DNA of 64,000 nt from Taiwanofungus camphoratus (taxonomy: Eukaryota > Basidiomycota > Agaricomycetes > Polyporales > Taiwanofungaceae): assembly GCA_003999685.1 (NCBI GenBank), contig CP021231.1, forward strand, positions 1,484,231-1,548,230. Direction: 5' to 3'. Made by a program: the position numbers and the translations under genes. Under the pieces are notes generated by a model. That model did not search any database. It was not told the DNA's origin and saw nothing but the letters and a program-made list of their open reading frames with translations. The stretch's first letter is position 1; each line of letters starts with the position of its first letter. Shown piece by piece: positions 21,108-33,814 of the stretch.

Positions 21108-23986
21108 ATGCCCTCCATTCTCAACCTCAAGTTCAAAGTCGGTCGCCTTCGTCACCGGCGAGGGAACCAGGACTCACTGTGTTTTTTCTTTTCATTTTTA
21201 CACTTAGGGGAACAAGTCCTTCGTACCATTCAGTAACCTTGGCGATGCGGACTCCCTTACCATGACCTGGAAGGTGAGTTGTATCCAAGGTTTGTGGCGC
21301 TCAATGTTAGGAGTCTAAAATTTTTTATACAGGTCTGTACAAAGGTCGCCAGCTTCTTGGAACAGGGCCAGCGACTCGAGAACTTGAGTTGGAGACTGTG
21401 GCACCTCCAAAACCTCATGGTTGACACCGACAACGCCAAGTCCAAGCGCGACTTCAAGAAGCTGTCGAAGTGCATGGGCGATAAGCTCGACAAGGAGAAG
21501 GGCCGGTACGTCGCAACAACCATCGCTTCTAGCGCTGTATCTGCTCACAACGCCCTCTAGAAGTATCGAAGAACTACAGGCCCCAGGGTTCAAGCGCAAT
21601 CACTCAACTGAACTGATCCAGCAGCGCGCCGCTGAGAAGGAGCGCGAGCGCCAGGCCAACCAGAACGGCAGACCAGGGACGATCCACCGCATGCAGTTCA
21701 CCTTCAGCGTCGACCAGCCAGCGTTGTCGGCTGCGTCTTCTGCTCCTGTGAAGAAGCCGGACCTCAAGCCGTCCGCCGAGTTTAGAGACAACGCTCTTAA
21801 GCGTGGACGACCCGCCACACGCGCGGCTGCGACTGATGACGGTCCCGGAGATGTCAACGACAAAGATCCACCCCTTACGCAGCGCGGGCGTAAGCAGATG
21901 TTGTCCACCAACGATACCCGTGCTGCCGCTCAGGAGAATGATATGTATTCTTCCTTGTCGCTCCACTTCCCGTCCTTGTTCTCCAACGACTTCGGCCCTG
22001 CTGCATTGCTGTACCCGACACCCACCGTCTCGACCCCAATGACGTACGGCGAGGGCGTTGGCGGCCACGCGAACCCCGAGGGCTTCAGTATTGTGCGCCC
22101 GACGATTGAATTGCCCCTCGATGAGCTCCTCAACGCGGACAGCCCGAGCGGCTGGTCCAATGCCTTCAGCGCCCATGACGCGCGCATGGCGGACCAAGCT
22201 GATGCACAGGAAGATGTGGAGATGAAACCACTTATGGGCGAGATGAATTATGGACATTCGCCCGAGAACAGCAACGATGAAGATGACACTCTTCTCAGTT
22301 CCACTGCTGCTCTCCGTAACGTTCCGCCTCTTTCGAACCACACTGAGGACCTCGTTCCTCGGACCATCACTCCGACCCGTCTTGGAGGGAACAACACTAA
22401 CTCAGGCACTACACAAGTCACCGGCAAGCGACCATCTCTTAGCGTGCGCACTCAATCGGTTTCCACCCGCTCCTCAGGGCCTAGTGCAACTCCTGTCAAT
22501 GGAATCGGCTCTACTCAGCAAAGTAACAACAACTCAGCGCCCGGCGGTGTCAAGGCCGAATGCTCGAACTGTGGTGCGACTCATACGCCTCTCTGGCGCC
22601 GTGGTCTCAATGACGAGCTCAACTGCAATGCGTGTGGCCTTTACTGCAAGCTGGTGAGTAGTGTGTCTTCATAGTGACGTCCCTGAGCTAATTTCAGCGC
22701 GGATCAGCACAAACGTCCCCGGCCGAAGAGCATGCGGAACAACCACGGCGAAGGCCGCACGCAGTCTGCACCCCGTCAGGAGTCCCAGGAAATAGTTGGT
22801 AAGTTCCACGTCATCCCAGTGTCTCTGAAGTTGATCGTTAATTAGTCTCCGCAGCACAATGCTATAACTGTCACACAACGGCCACACCCCTTTGGCGGAA
22901 AGACGATGAAGGCAAGACCGTTTGCAATGCGTGAGTTTTCATTCGTTTGTCCATCCAATCGTGTGGCGCACGCTAACCACTATCCCACCACCAATAAGTT
23001 GCGGCCTTTAGTAAGTAGCGATGCGTGATTCCACAATAAATCCCGGGTTACTAACATTCCCTTCTAGCTATAAGCTACATGGGTCTGCGCGACCAATCTC
23101 CATGAAGTCGGATGTCATCCGCAAGCGCGCTCGCCACGATGCTCGACGAGTTGGCGCCGGGGTATCTGAGACGCCCTCTGCGAGTCCCGGTGCGAGCCGT
23201 CGCGCCTCGCCCAGCATGGACGCTACTGCTACGCCGACCCTCGCGCCTGACTCGACGACTCAGATGTTTGGTGGCGAGGAGATGGACTACCGCACGTCAA
23301 TGCAATCCGAGCTCATGGGTGCACTAGGTACCAACAACGGTCAGAATGCGTTTTCCGGGCAGAACTCGTATCAGTTCTCAACGTATACAGCCTATCCGGG
23401 CCCATATCATCCGGACTATCTCTCTCAGTTATACAACGTTCCTGCTGATGCACTTCCGTTCGCTTCGGGCGACATGTCGGATGTGGACAATTCGGGCACG
23501 GAGTCAAGGTCGAATAAGCGCAGGCGCATGAGCAATGACTCGGCTTCGGAGCCCCCTTCATCAGCAGTTTCTTTCAGCTCGTACGCGGATTCTTTCACTT
23601 CAGCATCTTCATCTGCTTCTCAGTCTCAGCGTTCTTCTGTCGACTTCCCCTACAACCCGTACTCGTCATATGGTTTGCTTCGCGGTTCCAACAACAATGC
23701 GTTGTGGCATCCGCCTATGCTCCCTCCAGAGAACAACAACTCGCCTCGGTTCATTCACCCCCCTATGCTCCCGCCCGATGAATCGCCCAACATGCTGTTT
23801 CATCCCCAGGTCCTGCAACATGATGAGGCGGACGTGTTGTTCGCTACGTATTTGCATCCGCCGATGCCTCGCTCCGATGACTCACCGTCCATGAATGGGC
23901 TGCAGCTTCATCCGCCGATGCTCCCGAACGAGTGGAAGACCCCTAATCACACCGATTTCTATGACACGCCCATGGTCACGTTCTAA
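21108..23986 (+). CDS. Two-finger GATA transcription factor with N-terminal DUF1752
   Basis: Eight exons: 21108-21137, 21208-21273, 21333-21505, 21561-22653, 22708-22798, 22855-22930, 22999-23010 and 23068-23986. Together they make 2460 nt, exactly 819 codons plus stop. Residues about 33-56 carry GQRLENLSWRLWHL, the hallmark of DUF1752 found at the N-terminus of fungal nitrogen GATA factors. Two type-IV zinc fingers of the fungal C-X2-C-X17-C-X2-C form follow at about 424-448 (CSNCGATHTPLWRR...CNAC) and 487-511 (CYNCHTTATPLWRK...CNAC), the second ending in YYKLHGSARPISMKSD. The protein should bind HGATAR sites in the nucleus. DUF1752 suggests nitrogen-type control, whereas paired fingers recall iron regulators of the SreA/Urbs1/Fep1 type, but the cysteine-rich linker of those is absent. 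The C-terminus has a Ser-rich stretch and HPPMLP-like repeats. The seventh exon is only 12 nt. The first 30-nt exon is the least certain part. Confidence 0.88.
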
Positions 23987-26900
23987 TGAGATGTTCTTCT
24001 GACCCTTTCTTTACCCACGGACTATGACGAATCTATGTCGAATATCGTAATTCGCCGTGTTTCTGGACAGATCGGCCGTGAGTGGCGCGCAGGCGTAATT
24101 GTCGGTCCCTTGTCCTCCTCTGGTGCTTTCTCTGTCAGGTCTCCTCGTTCTCCGATGTTCACCCACGTAGACCTACTCCTCGCTATCTGCTTGTCGCAAT
24201 TCGGTCCGAGCATCATCAGAGCCTGCATCATCGTATCCGTTGTCTGTCCTTATTTCCCTATTTCCAACCCTCATTCATCGTCTCTCCTCTCCGCAACTGT
24301 CACCTGACTATAGCTATATCTCGTCTCGTCGGCGTCGTGTGTTTTCTCTGTTTCCTCGATGTCTTGTCTCATTCCTTCCTTTTTTGCCACACAATCTGTT
24401 TCAATATATGATATTCTGCGAATAGGTTGTACGATGCGGTAGTAGCAGTGTCGCGAAGGGCTTCGCGTTTCAAGCCCCAGACAAATTAAATAGATATTTA
24501 TCGCGCGACATTTCGTTGCCGTTATACCCTTGTTCTTTGTGTGCTCATTTAGCGGCTTGTGGCACTTGTTGCAGTAGTTTCATCTAGCCGCACCGTTGCA
24601 TTTACCCAGAGTGTTTGCTTATCCCGCCTTGAGACACATCGGCTTCAATGCTGGCTCGCTTCTCTCTTCTGTTCGTGTGGCAGAAGCAATCGCAGGCTGC
24701 TTTTACGCGGGATGTGTCATTCCACGTCTATCGCGTACCGGGTGGCAGGTGGCGTATACTTCATTTCGGTTTCATTATGGTCGGCCATGCTGATTCTATT
24801 GACATCATTTACATCATTCTCGCCACTCAGACTTGCTTGCCGCCGACAAATTCATACTGTACCGCAAGACGGCAATAATATTGCAAATGACAGTCCGGCA
24901 TCTGGGGATTGGATAGCAGGTCCCGCTTGAAACTTTACACGCATTGTCAGGGGGCAACTGGATCTTGGAGAAAACATTGCACCGTGTCAAACTGAGCAAG
25001 TTGATCTCGGAGTAGGACCCATGGACAGGTAGTCTATCGCGAAAGGCACCAGCACTCATCTAGCAAATCAGACTACACTGATAAGTCGAATCGGGCATAG
25101 CGCTTCCTGAGCTTTCCTGGCTTTCTGGATTGGAAAACACGAGCTCATATACTGATTCCGGGAGAATTGCGTCACAAGAGACCCTCCAACTTGCGAGCAT
25201 TACAGCCGTTGTCGCATCGTTCCGAAGATCTGCACTCACCCCTCATGCGCGCGTTAGGTTTGATGGTAGGGAAAAGTAGCGAGGGTATGCGAGCTGGGCC
25301 TTCTTCTCTACATCTCCTGCCTCGTGCCAGTGGATCATCTCACGGGACTTGACTTCGACATGCAAGGAGGATGCATGTCAGTCGATGCAAGTCAGCAGGA
25401 CGGTCCTGATAGCAGAGAGGGAGAGGTTAGGATTGTGCCATCTACTGGAGGATAGAGTTTGTATGTCTTAATCAATTGATGCCCATACCAGTTGTCACTC
25501 GCCAGACTTGGCTACGACAATCCTTAACGCATGTGGGATCAGTGATAGTGCATTGAGTGCTGTGACGAATATTTACACGAACAGAATCGGCGTGGTAGAT
25601 CCCATTATGTCACTGTAGTATCGAGGCCGAGAAACGCGTGAATCCAAAAAATACTGATCCTCGGAATCTTATCAATTGTCTATGCTGCCTTGTACTAATA
25701 CTTCACAGTTACATCTCTACAGTATAGACCATCCGGCATGACCGGGACCTTCATTTCTTTCCGCAAGCCCGTCACGCTTTCCGTCCGACCCCCTCTGCAA
25801 CATCGTCCCCTCGTTCGCGATACGCGAAATTGACTATGGATTCATGAGAGATGCTTTGATTATCATCACCCAAGTACGTCACAACATTGTCGAACTGTGG
25901 GTACAACAAGCTCTCCTAAATTTGTCTGTCATTTCCTCCGCCTTTCCAACACCATGCCACAGAGCATCTTGATTTCTCAGAAGGTCCGCGGGAAACGACA
26001 AGCCAGTTTGCCTATTTGTCGCGAGGTCTTACTGGGTGCCTGGATAGCTGTCATCTGTCGCGATTTGACCTTCGGTCACTTACTCCCTTCCGTTGTTTTA
26101 TCCGTGTCCAGTTTTTTGTCCCTGGTAAGGTAGACCAACTAATCAATCTACCAGCGTGTCTCAAACCTAGTACAAGATCTAAACAAGTGGGCTGACGAAG
26201 GGCCTCACCGTCGTTTTCAAGCACATGAATACTGTAAGCAATGATTGCGGTCTTTACCTACGTATCTCGATAGCTGCAATACGTCTCGAAGTTGTATTCA
26301 ACATCTGCAGTCAAGACCTCGCACACCCGCGTGGACACAGAAAGGCATATATATCTTAGTCTTCCGTGCGGGCGTCCCCGCAACGACCTGCTGCCGCAAG
26401 TATAGCGAGGAAATGAACGGAAGCATAAGAAGAATTCTTGGAAGGAGTCATACGTGCCATACCTTGTGCGTCTGAAGGGCAAAGGCCGGACGGAATCTCG
26501 GAACCCCGCCAACGGCATTCAGGGCCGAATGAACTTGGGCCTCTACTTGAGATCATCAGAATGACAGGAAAAGGCGGCATCAACCAAAGTTACGAAGCTG
26601 AAAACGCGCTATGAGCATGTCAGAGACACCTTTCCATTATTGATCAAGGTGCGAACGCGAATCATTCTATCACGCCGCTCATGTCGTTCCACACTTCGTG
26701 GGTAGTAGGTGGTGATAACGTCGTACGAAATTAGAATGAGAAACCTCGTAAGGCCATGCGTGTGCGAGAGGGCAATCGCTTCAAAGTTAATTGTCTGACT
26801 CGTCTATCTCAAAGGGGTCCCTGCAAGGATAGAAACAAAATTTTGGGACAGGCATCGCACTGATGCTCACCAGCTAACTTGAACGGGCCACCCATTTATG

Positions 26901-27798
26901 GTCGAACGACACATGGCAGGCAGTCCTTTTCGCCTGTCTGCGTCGAGATTTTGAAAAGCCCTAGCCTCTAGGTGACTAGGTCTGCGTCATCCGGGATTGG
27001 CTTACTCAGGTTAGAATAAGTAAATGGAGGGTGAGATCACGGCGTTTACTGATATGGGTGCTGCTCTTGACATTTTGAGGCTGCTGAGTAGTATGCTCGC
27101 GCTAGCGGTATGTACAAGGTAGTACCGGCACCATGAACGTCCAAAGACAATCCATGGTGCGCGTACCGCAAATCGCCGCACTTGTGCGGCCTGTGGCGAC
27201 TACTTCGAGGATGGTTCTTCATAATAAGTAGGTGAGGTTGTAAGGCACTGTTGTACGGTCGAATCCTATGTCAATTATACAATAATTTGTTGAGTGGGTC
27301 GGACTAGCCCGTAGCAGATATCAGGGTTTCGCAACATCCATAGTGTATGACAAAGTATTTCAGTGCCAGTATCCTTAGTCCATGCTTTGCCACTGTATCA
27401 TATACATGTACAAGTTATCGGACCTTTAGGCTTACAATATCCACCGTCTCCGCTAAGTGCTCGACATAACAACTTCCCTGCACACTTTCAAACTCGCCCC
27501 GCGTCGTTGACTGTACAGACGGCAGTATGGAAGGTAGAGAGGAGAGGGAAAGCAGGAAGGGGGGATGGCATTGAAACAGGATCATCTTCCTTGTGACAGG
27601 CGCTTCGTGTTGTGTCATTTTGAAGTCAAATTGCTGCTAACGAGCAAGTCTGATCTCTACGGACTCGAGTCCGTAGAGAATGCTGACTTGTATGAAAGGG
27701 CCCGCCTTCAAGTTTGCATTCCTTCCGGGAAGATTCGTCTACATGAGCCTATAATCGACATCCCAACGCGTTGCTAGATGGAGGAGACATGGATGAGC
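23987..27798. other. Long intergenic region, nothing recognised
   Basis: 3.8 kb between convergent genes. The first 450 bp, T/C-rich with an AATATATGATATTCT stretch near 24400, are probably the 3' untranslated region of the GATA gene. The rest holds only short random-looking frames. No tRNA, repeat or mobile element was recognised. Confidence 0.4.
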
Positions 27799-29062
27799 TT
27801 ATATAGGAGGCAGGACACGGCACGCACATGTGTTACATTGTACGATGCCCCGTGCATTCGCGCGGGGAAAACGCCGCATAATTTCTGACTGGAACCAGCG
27901 TGACCATTCCTCTGCCACGTCTGGCGCAACTGAAAATCGCCGCGGGTGATGGTACACGAACGTCAAATATTCGAGACCCCGAAAGTGTGGACGCGATAGA
28001 ACCTCATCGATGCGATCGCAACGGAGCTGGTCAAGGTCGAGGTGCTCCACCATGGACTGAATGTCAATTCGAATCTGCCGTAAAGAGCTCGATGTTACTT
28101 GAAGAAGCATCGCAAGTATCCAGCTCCAATTTTGTCTGCAACCGGAACTCCCTGAACTGAGGTGCTGAGGAGCAAAATGGAGTGAATCGAGTCGTGTATT
28201 GCAGTCAAAGTTGAATGTGTTCCCTCAATTGAGAGAAATGAGTGTTAAGTTCTGAAGTATATGCAAGGCACTTACCGATGGCTTCATTCAATGTTTCCGA
28301 GTCAAGAGAAGGATCAAACCCAATGGTAAGACGAAGGAGTAGGTTTCCAACACCCTGGAGCAGTCTGCTCACTGCCTTCAAGTGTTCGAAGTCAAGGGAG
28401 GGTAGCATGACTGTTCTGAGGTGGTCAATTGCTATCGCGGAAAAAATCCAGTCGATCACAGCTTGGATCGGGCAGGATTCCAGGAAGAGGCCCTTCAGCC
28501 TGAGGTGGACTCCGTGTTTTTTGAAGGCAGGTAGATTGTATCCGTCTTTAGTCCAGTCCACACGTATACAAGTAAGAAAGGCGAGATTAGGGAGCGCACA
28601 GATGAGCTGAGTAAGGTTGGTAAATGATACAAATGTAGTGTCGACGATCTCGACTCTGGAAACCGACGTAAATTCGGAAAGAGACATGATGAACATCAAT
28701 TTGAGGGGCGGCGCACGAAGTCGCTCCATAGCACCACCGTAAATACGGAGACATTCTACATTCATCAGCTTCCGGGTGAGCACGATGGAAAATAATCCCA
28801 GTGCATGCGGATGTACTATGCTCAACACCTTCACTCCCTCGTGAAGGCGGGGCGACGTTTCAAGTAGTCTTGCAAACCTATAGAGTTGATCAGGGCTCCT
28901 GATGGTGACATGGCGGAAGAGATGGTGACGACTTCGCGATAGCCAGGCATGGCAGGTCAAAGCGCAGGTCAATAATGTTCGTTGATCAGGCCAGAAGGGA
29001 TCCTCCCCCCAGGAAAAATCGATTATGCGCTCAAAAACCTCGATAGGGAAGATCGGGGGCAT
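27799..29062 (-). CDS. F-box-like / leucine-rich protein (paralogue 1)
   Basis: Two exons, 28276-29062 and 27799-28151, spliced by a phase-1 intron with a GTAAGT donor, give 379 aa. The N-terminus (MPPIFPIEVFERIIDF...LLTCALTCHAWLSRSRHHLFRHV) has the F-box-like pattern: P-x-E-x-x-E-R-I-I-D, C-x-L-x-C and R-x-x-L. This is followed by irregular leucine-rich segments and ends in HPRRF...WFQSEIMRRFP. Such proteins are greatly expanded in Agaricomycetes and presumably act as substrate adaptors of SCF ubiquitin ligases; the target is unknown. It is a clear paralogue of the next gene, sharing the intron position and the end motif. Start ATG at 29062 is the first Met before the F-box; an in-frame extension upstream seems noncoding. 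Confidence 0.8.
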
Positions 29063-30046
29063 GATGGATGGGTAGAAGGTGATAACTGACTGTAAGGTTA
29101 GCCAGGCACATGAAAAACTTGACTCGACGTGCGATAAACAGACCGTCAAATGGGCATATATTGAGGTGAGAGAAATGGCCACAGGCGAACGGTGCGCGAC
29201 AGGTGGAATAGCCACCAAGCTGAAATTGTCACACAGAGGCCCATCGATAGCTTCAAGTGAGACGCTAGATAGAAATACAACAGGTCTCGCCCAGCCTTTC
29301 CATCAGATCGCAGTGCGGAGATGTCGAGTAATGTGCGCCTAAAGGGCCCCTACGTGAGAAATGCCGTTTCAGCAGTCACAAGGCGAACTGTCATAGTCAA
29401 CGGATCTGCATAGCCTGTCCTGCTGTGTTGAGGATATAAGCCCTTACTATATAATACCTTGCTTCAGAGACAACCGCAATGCTAGTAAGAGAATGTCTAA
29501 ACCGAGACTAAGGCACAATGGCGAAGCTGAGCGTCTCAGAGCAGCAGCAGCTGTTCGACTTCCATTCCTCTGGTATCACGATAGGGACACGTTCGATCTG
29601 TGGCTGATGTTCAGTAAGCCTTACGCCGCACCGCTAAGCACTGCAGAATCTTACGAAACGTGAATTAGGTGGTCGGCGTTGGAGACTAATCAAATTCATT
29701 GACCTCGGTTGGCAGCACCGCACCTGACATATCCACGAGTCAAAACAGCTAATATTCAGCGGACAATAGGGGGCCTACCGCGTGAGTATGATCCTATCAA
29801 CGGACTATGTAATGCTAACGAAGTTAAAGTCGGCATCAAGCAATTACCAGATTCCTGTACACTATAGCGCAATATCTGAGAATCAGTCGAAGACATACAC
29901 CAGAATCATGTGGATAATGCATCGTATTGGTGGCAATGGTGTCCATATATGTACAATCTATTGCGACCGCGGTCACATGAGCCCATAAAGCTCATCCCAT
30001 GCACTTCCTGGAGACATAAAATTTATTAGGACAGGGTTCTGGATCA
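29063..30046. other. Intergenic region between the F-box paralogues
   Basis: About 1 kb with no supported gene. It should contain the promoter of the 27799-29062 gene; an ATATATGCCC-like A/T element lies near 29135 on the minus strand. Confidence 0.4.
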
Positions 30047-31464
30047 TTACACGTCGTACACACCATGTTGGTAACGCACTATTCCCCGAGTGTAGGTGAG
30101 CGGGAACCGAAGTGGTATCTCGGAATGAAGCCAATGGAACCATTCGTCTGGAGCAACTTGAGTCTCGAAAAGCGCAAATGAATGTCCACAGATGAAGACC
30201 AGTTCCTCGATGGTCGTGAACTGGGCCTGTGACAACATCTCGTCAAGGAGGTCGCATCGAAGAGCGTCAAGATGCACGCCCTCAGTATAATGAGGGATAG
30301 TGATCCACACTCGCTTAATGTGATTGGACGAGACTAGAGACAATGTCGAGTGTGCCCATCCCCAGTTAAGTTCGGCTTCATTATCGCTGGCGAAAGATGG
30401 CCCGCGGCGGACGAGAGCTAGATGAAGCAATTCGAGGCGCGTATTATTCGCCAGTTTCAGGTGTTGCTCTAGGACCGTAGCCATACCTGAGCGTTGAATT
30501 GTGGCAGTCACTGAAGACACCCACCGATATTCATCAACAAGTTCTCTTTTGAGGGAGGAGGGAAGCCAATGATGAGACGACGAAGTCCTGCACCGATCTC
30601 CCACAACAATCGCCCTATGGGTTCAACATCCTCTGAGGAAATCCAGGGGATTGCCAATTCCTCCAAATGTAGCAGAGCAGTTGGGGTCAGAGAGAGTAAC
30701 CAGTTGCTTATGTCCTCAACAGGACAAGCCATGACGTGAAGGACCTTGAGCTTCGTGTGAAATCTGCCTCGTGGAGACACACCCTTGCCCAACCTGCTCG
30801 CGGTCCACGACAGGCGCCTACAGGTCAAGTCGGAGAGGCTAGGCAGGGAGGAAACCAAGCGAGCAAATGCAGTGAACGTTGGAAAAGTCGTATAAGCAAT
30901 CTCCAGCCGCGATATAGATGTGAACCCAGCAATTGGCATGAACGACGGCAGATGGAAGGGCGGGATACGAAGCTGCTCAAGAAGATTGCCGCCGATGCGC
31001 AGGGAGTTGACTCCAGTTAGCTTTCGCGCAAGCACGGCCGGAAATACGCCCAAAACTTGACTATTGTTTATTCTCAGTTCTTTGACGAATTCATCGAGAT
31101 GGGGATATATCGTGACGAGACTTGCGAAACTGTACAGTTCTCGGGAGTCCCGTAGGCGGATTTCATAGAATAGATTGAAGCGACTTCGAGGTAGCCAGGC
31201 TCGACATGTGAGTGCACAGGCCAAGAGATCTTGACGGCGAGACCTATGGGAGCGGTTCACAGTATCGACCCACAGGACATCAATAATGCGCTCATGGATC
31301 TCCACAGGGAACGACCGGCCAAACGACACCTCAGAGAAGTCTTCGGGTTCATCGTATCCGGCCCATATGCTGTTCGTATCCTGTCGACTGTCCTGCTCAT
31401 TGCTTGTGTGCGTTGCAGAGAATGGGGATTCCTTGTTGACATCAACAGGAAGAGTGTCTGACAT
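30047..31464 (-). CDS. F-box-like / leucine-rich protein (paralogue 2)
   Basis: Exons 30525-31464 and 30047-30486 with a phase-1 intron (GTGGGT donor) give 459 aa. After about 45 low-complexity residues comes SFPVEIHERIIDVLW...DLLACALTCRAWLPRSRFNLFYEI, the same F-box-like motif as in the downstream neighbour, then leucine-rich repeats and the shared C-terminal pattern WFHWLHSEIPLRFP. Both genes have their intron after an identically placed Ile-Gly, so they arose by tandem duplication of an intron-containing ancestor. Role inferred: SCF adaptor of unknown target. ATG 31464 was chosen because a TATA-like box at 31541-31550 places transcription start near 31515, leaving too little leader for ATG 31506 or 31518. 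Confidence 0.8.
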
Positions 31465-33814
31465 ACAGGGTCTATCCTGAATGATGAAGAGGGGAGACTG
31501 AGACATGAGTTGGTACATGGGAAGGAGGCTCGGGGATTGAGTTATATAGCCTCTGATCGAGACGCCACGGCTCTTGTTTGTCAAAAGAAAGTAATAGACG
31601 CAACGCAATTGCACAATTGAAAAGCCGACACCGTGGTCCGTATGCCAAGCGACCACGTCTGGCCTTAATTGTCATCTTGACTCCCGTGTGTTGAAGAGAC
31701 CATGAGTGGATAGCGTCGGTGGATGGCTCGTATACACATGGGAATGTGTTGTCGTATGTTACCTAGCGGGTAAACACGTCCAGGAACAAGAAAGATCTGG
31801 GATTGATTGGGCACTAAGGACGCCTTTTGCAGGTTTATAGAGGTTGTGAAGAAACAACCACGTTAAGCTGTCCTGCATTCGAGAATAACGCTTAAGTTAG
31901 CACTAACTACTTCTCCTTGTATAAAAGAGACAATAAGGAAGAACATACATCAAGAAAGTTGAAGGGACCACCGTGTTACTGTAGGCACCCAAACATGCCA
32001 CATGTGATCAGCAACGAGTCAGGCTCGACAATAATATTTATTATTCTTCAACCTGTTTCTCATTTCCGTCTGCATGAACTCCCTCCTTCCTGGGTCTTTG
32101 TTTCTCACTTCCTTCTCGGAAGCCTCAAAATATGTCTGAAGCAGTCGTACTTACAGGCAGATGCCCCATCGCTATCTTGTTCGCCTTTTCGATGGCAACT
32201 AGTTACTTGCTGAAGATTATGTGGCGCTTCGTATATGTACCAGGCACTGCAAGTCCAGGCGTCCTATATGAAAATACTGGTGCATAAGCCACCGTCGCGG
32301 TTGGGCGATTCCTAGGTGGGCAATTGTTAGTTGGTGTTATCACTCTCAACAGTTGTTCGTCGAGTATTCCTAGTACTTTGCGGTCCGAGACAACTAATGT
32401 GAGCACGAGTGGCCATTGACTCTTGGCAGGAGATCAGTATTTGATTCACTCTACTCATGCCATGGAATCTCGTGCGTGCATTTTAATGACTGGGCCAAAG
32501 ATGAAGTCAGGTTTCGAAGCTTGACCTTCTAGTGCATCTGCTACGCCACCGCTGCGAATCTGGAACTGTTTGCCGCGTTTTCACCCTTCTTCTCAGTGCT
32601 AGTGCCAGCACTACCTCATTAACCTGTGTTCTCCGCCACCGGTCAACTTGTCTGTCAAACGTCACTTGCAGTACAGTCAGGCAGACATCGGGCTGCAGCG
32701 ATTTACCAACATAGACCGGCACTGCGCCTTTAGTTTTCAAGCTATCTATTAACGCCAGATACCAGTGGTATCAAGTTATAGCCCGGAAATGTGAGCGACC
32801 GATGTACTCCTATCCCGTGTATATCTTCCTAGGCGGACGTGTGTTATGGGACTTTGCACAATTACGCAAGTCGTACAAAAACGACCGTCTCTCTGGCGAG
32901 CGGCGTACCCATGTACAAGTATGGTTCATAGTGATCCATACACGGTTTTCAGCAGTTGCTCTGCTTCTGATTCGGCCGCATAGTTATTTAGCATGGCCAA
33001 CAGTGACCCTCGAGGGAATTGCAGCAAATCTTGCCAGTTCTTTATCTGAGTGTCGGCTTCCCGATGTTCCCTCTACTGGTGAAATTTCTTTGTGGAACTC
33101 GGTAAGTCAATCCATGAAGGAATACTTCGCCGCTTGCAGTAACATCTTCTCATTTTTTACCACATATCATCCATGTGAAAGTCATTCTCCTTTACGTCGA
33201 GTCTTCTGGAGTTTACTGGCAGTGCACGTACTGGTGTTATCCAGAACCACAACATATTGCGTAAGGAACGCGACCATTCTCCTGCCAGACACGTTTGAAG
33301 ATCGCTCGGACCTTCAAGCTCAATCTTCAGTTGCCCCATTTTACCAACTCGGCGGCTCGAATTCTATCACGACCTCAATATGCTATAGCGAGCAGATATA
33401 TTGTCACACATCAAGCTACCGCGTTTGAGCAGCTCTCGATGGCTCTGCAACGTTGGGCTCTTTGATTTCAAACTGAACGCTCGTATATAAATGAGGGTCT
33501 TACATGAATCAGTTTGCGTGCTTCGTACCAAGCTTCAACCTGCAAGTGGGTGAGTCATGCTGCTGAATTTGAGTCTCAGCTGACTGTCTAGGGCTCATGG
33601 GCAACATTCCGCAAGCTAAGGGAGAAAACGACAGTGTGCTTCACATACAGAATTATCCTTTCGTCTCATAAAGGCACTGGGAATATATATCCTTTACAAT
33701 TCTTTTTCTATTTTGATATTACCGCAACAGCACAACACGTCCACCAAGATGAGATGTTACAAAACAAGCACAGTATATACTCTATCAGCAGGAGATGAGC
33801 TGACCAACAGAAAT
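31465..33814. other. Intergenic region, no supported gene
   Basis: 2.3 kb. The longest frame, 32802-33428 (+, 208 codons), has no recognisable domain and sits in A/T-rich sequence, so I do not annotate it as a gene. The last 200 bp are probably the 3' untranslated region of the elongation-factor gene. Confidence 0.4.
31541..31550 (-). promoter_or_regulatory. TATA-like box of F-box paralogue 2
   Basis: GCTATATAAC on the minus strand, about 77 bp upstream of the chosen ATG at 31464. Position and sequence are typical of a core promoter; not tested. Confidence 0.45.

Noticed and set aside
32802-33428. 208-codon plus-strand frame
   Set aside because: No domain, odd composition, no neighbouring exons. 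It lies in A/T-rich intergenic sequence.
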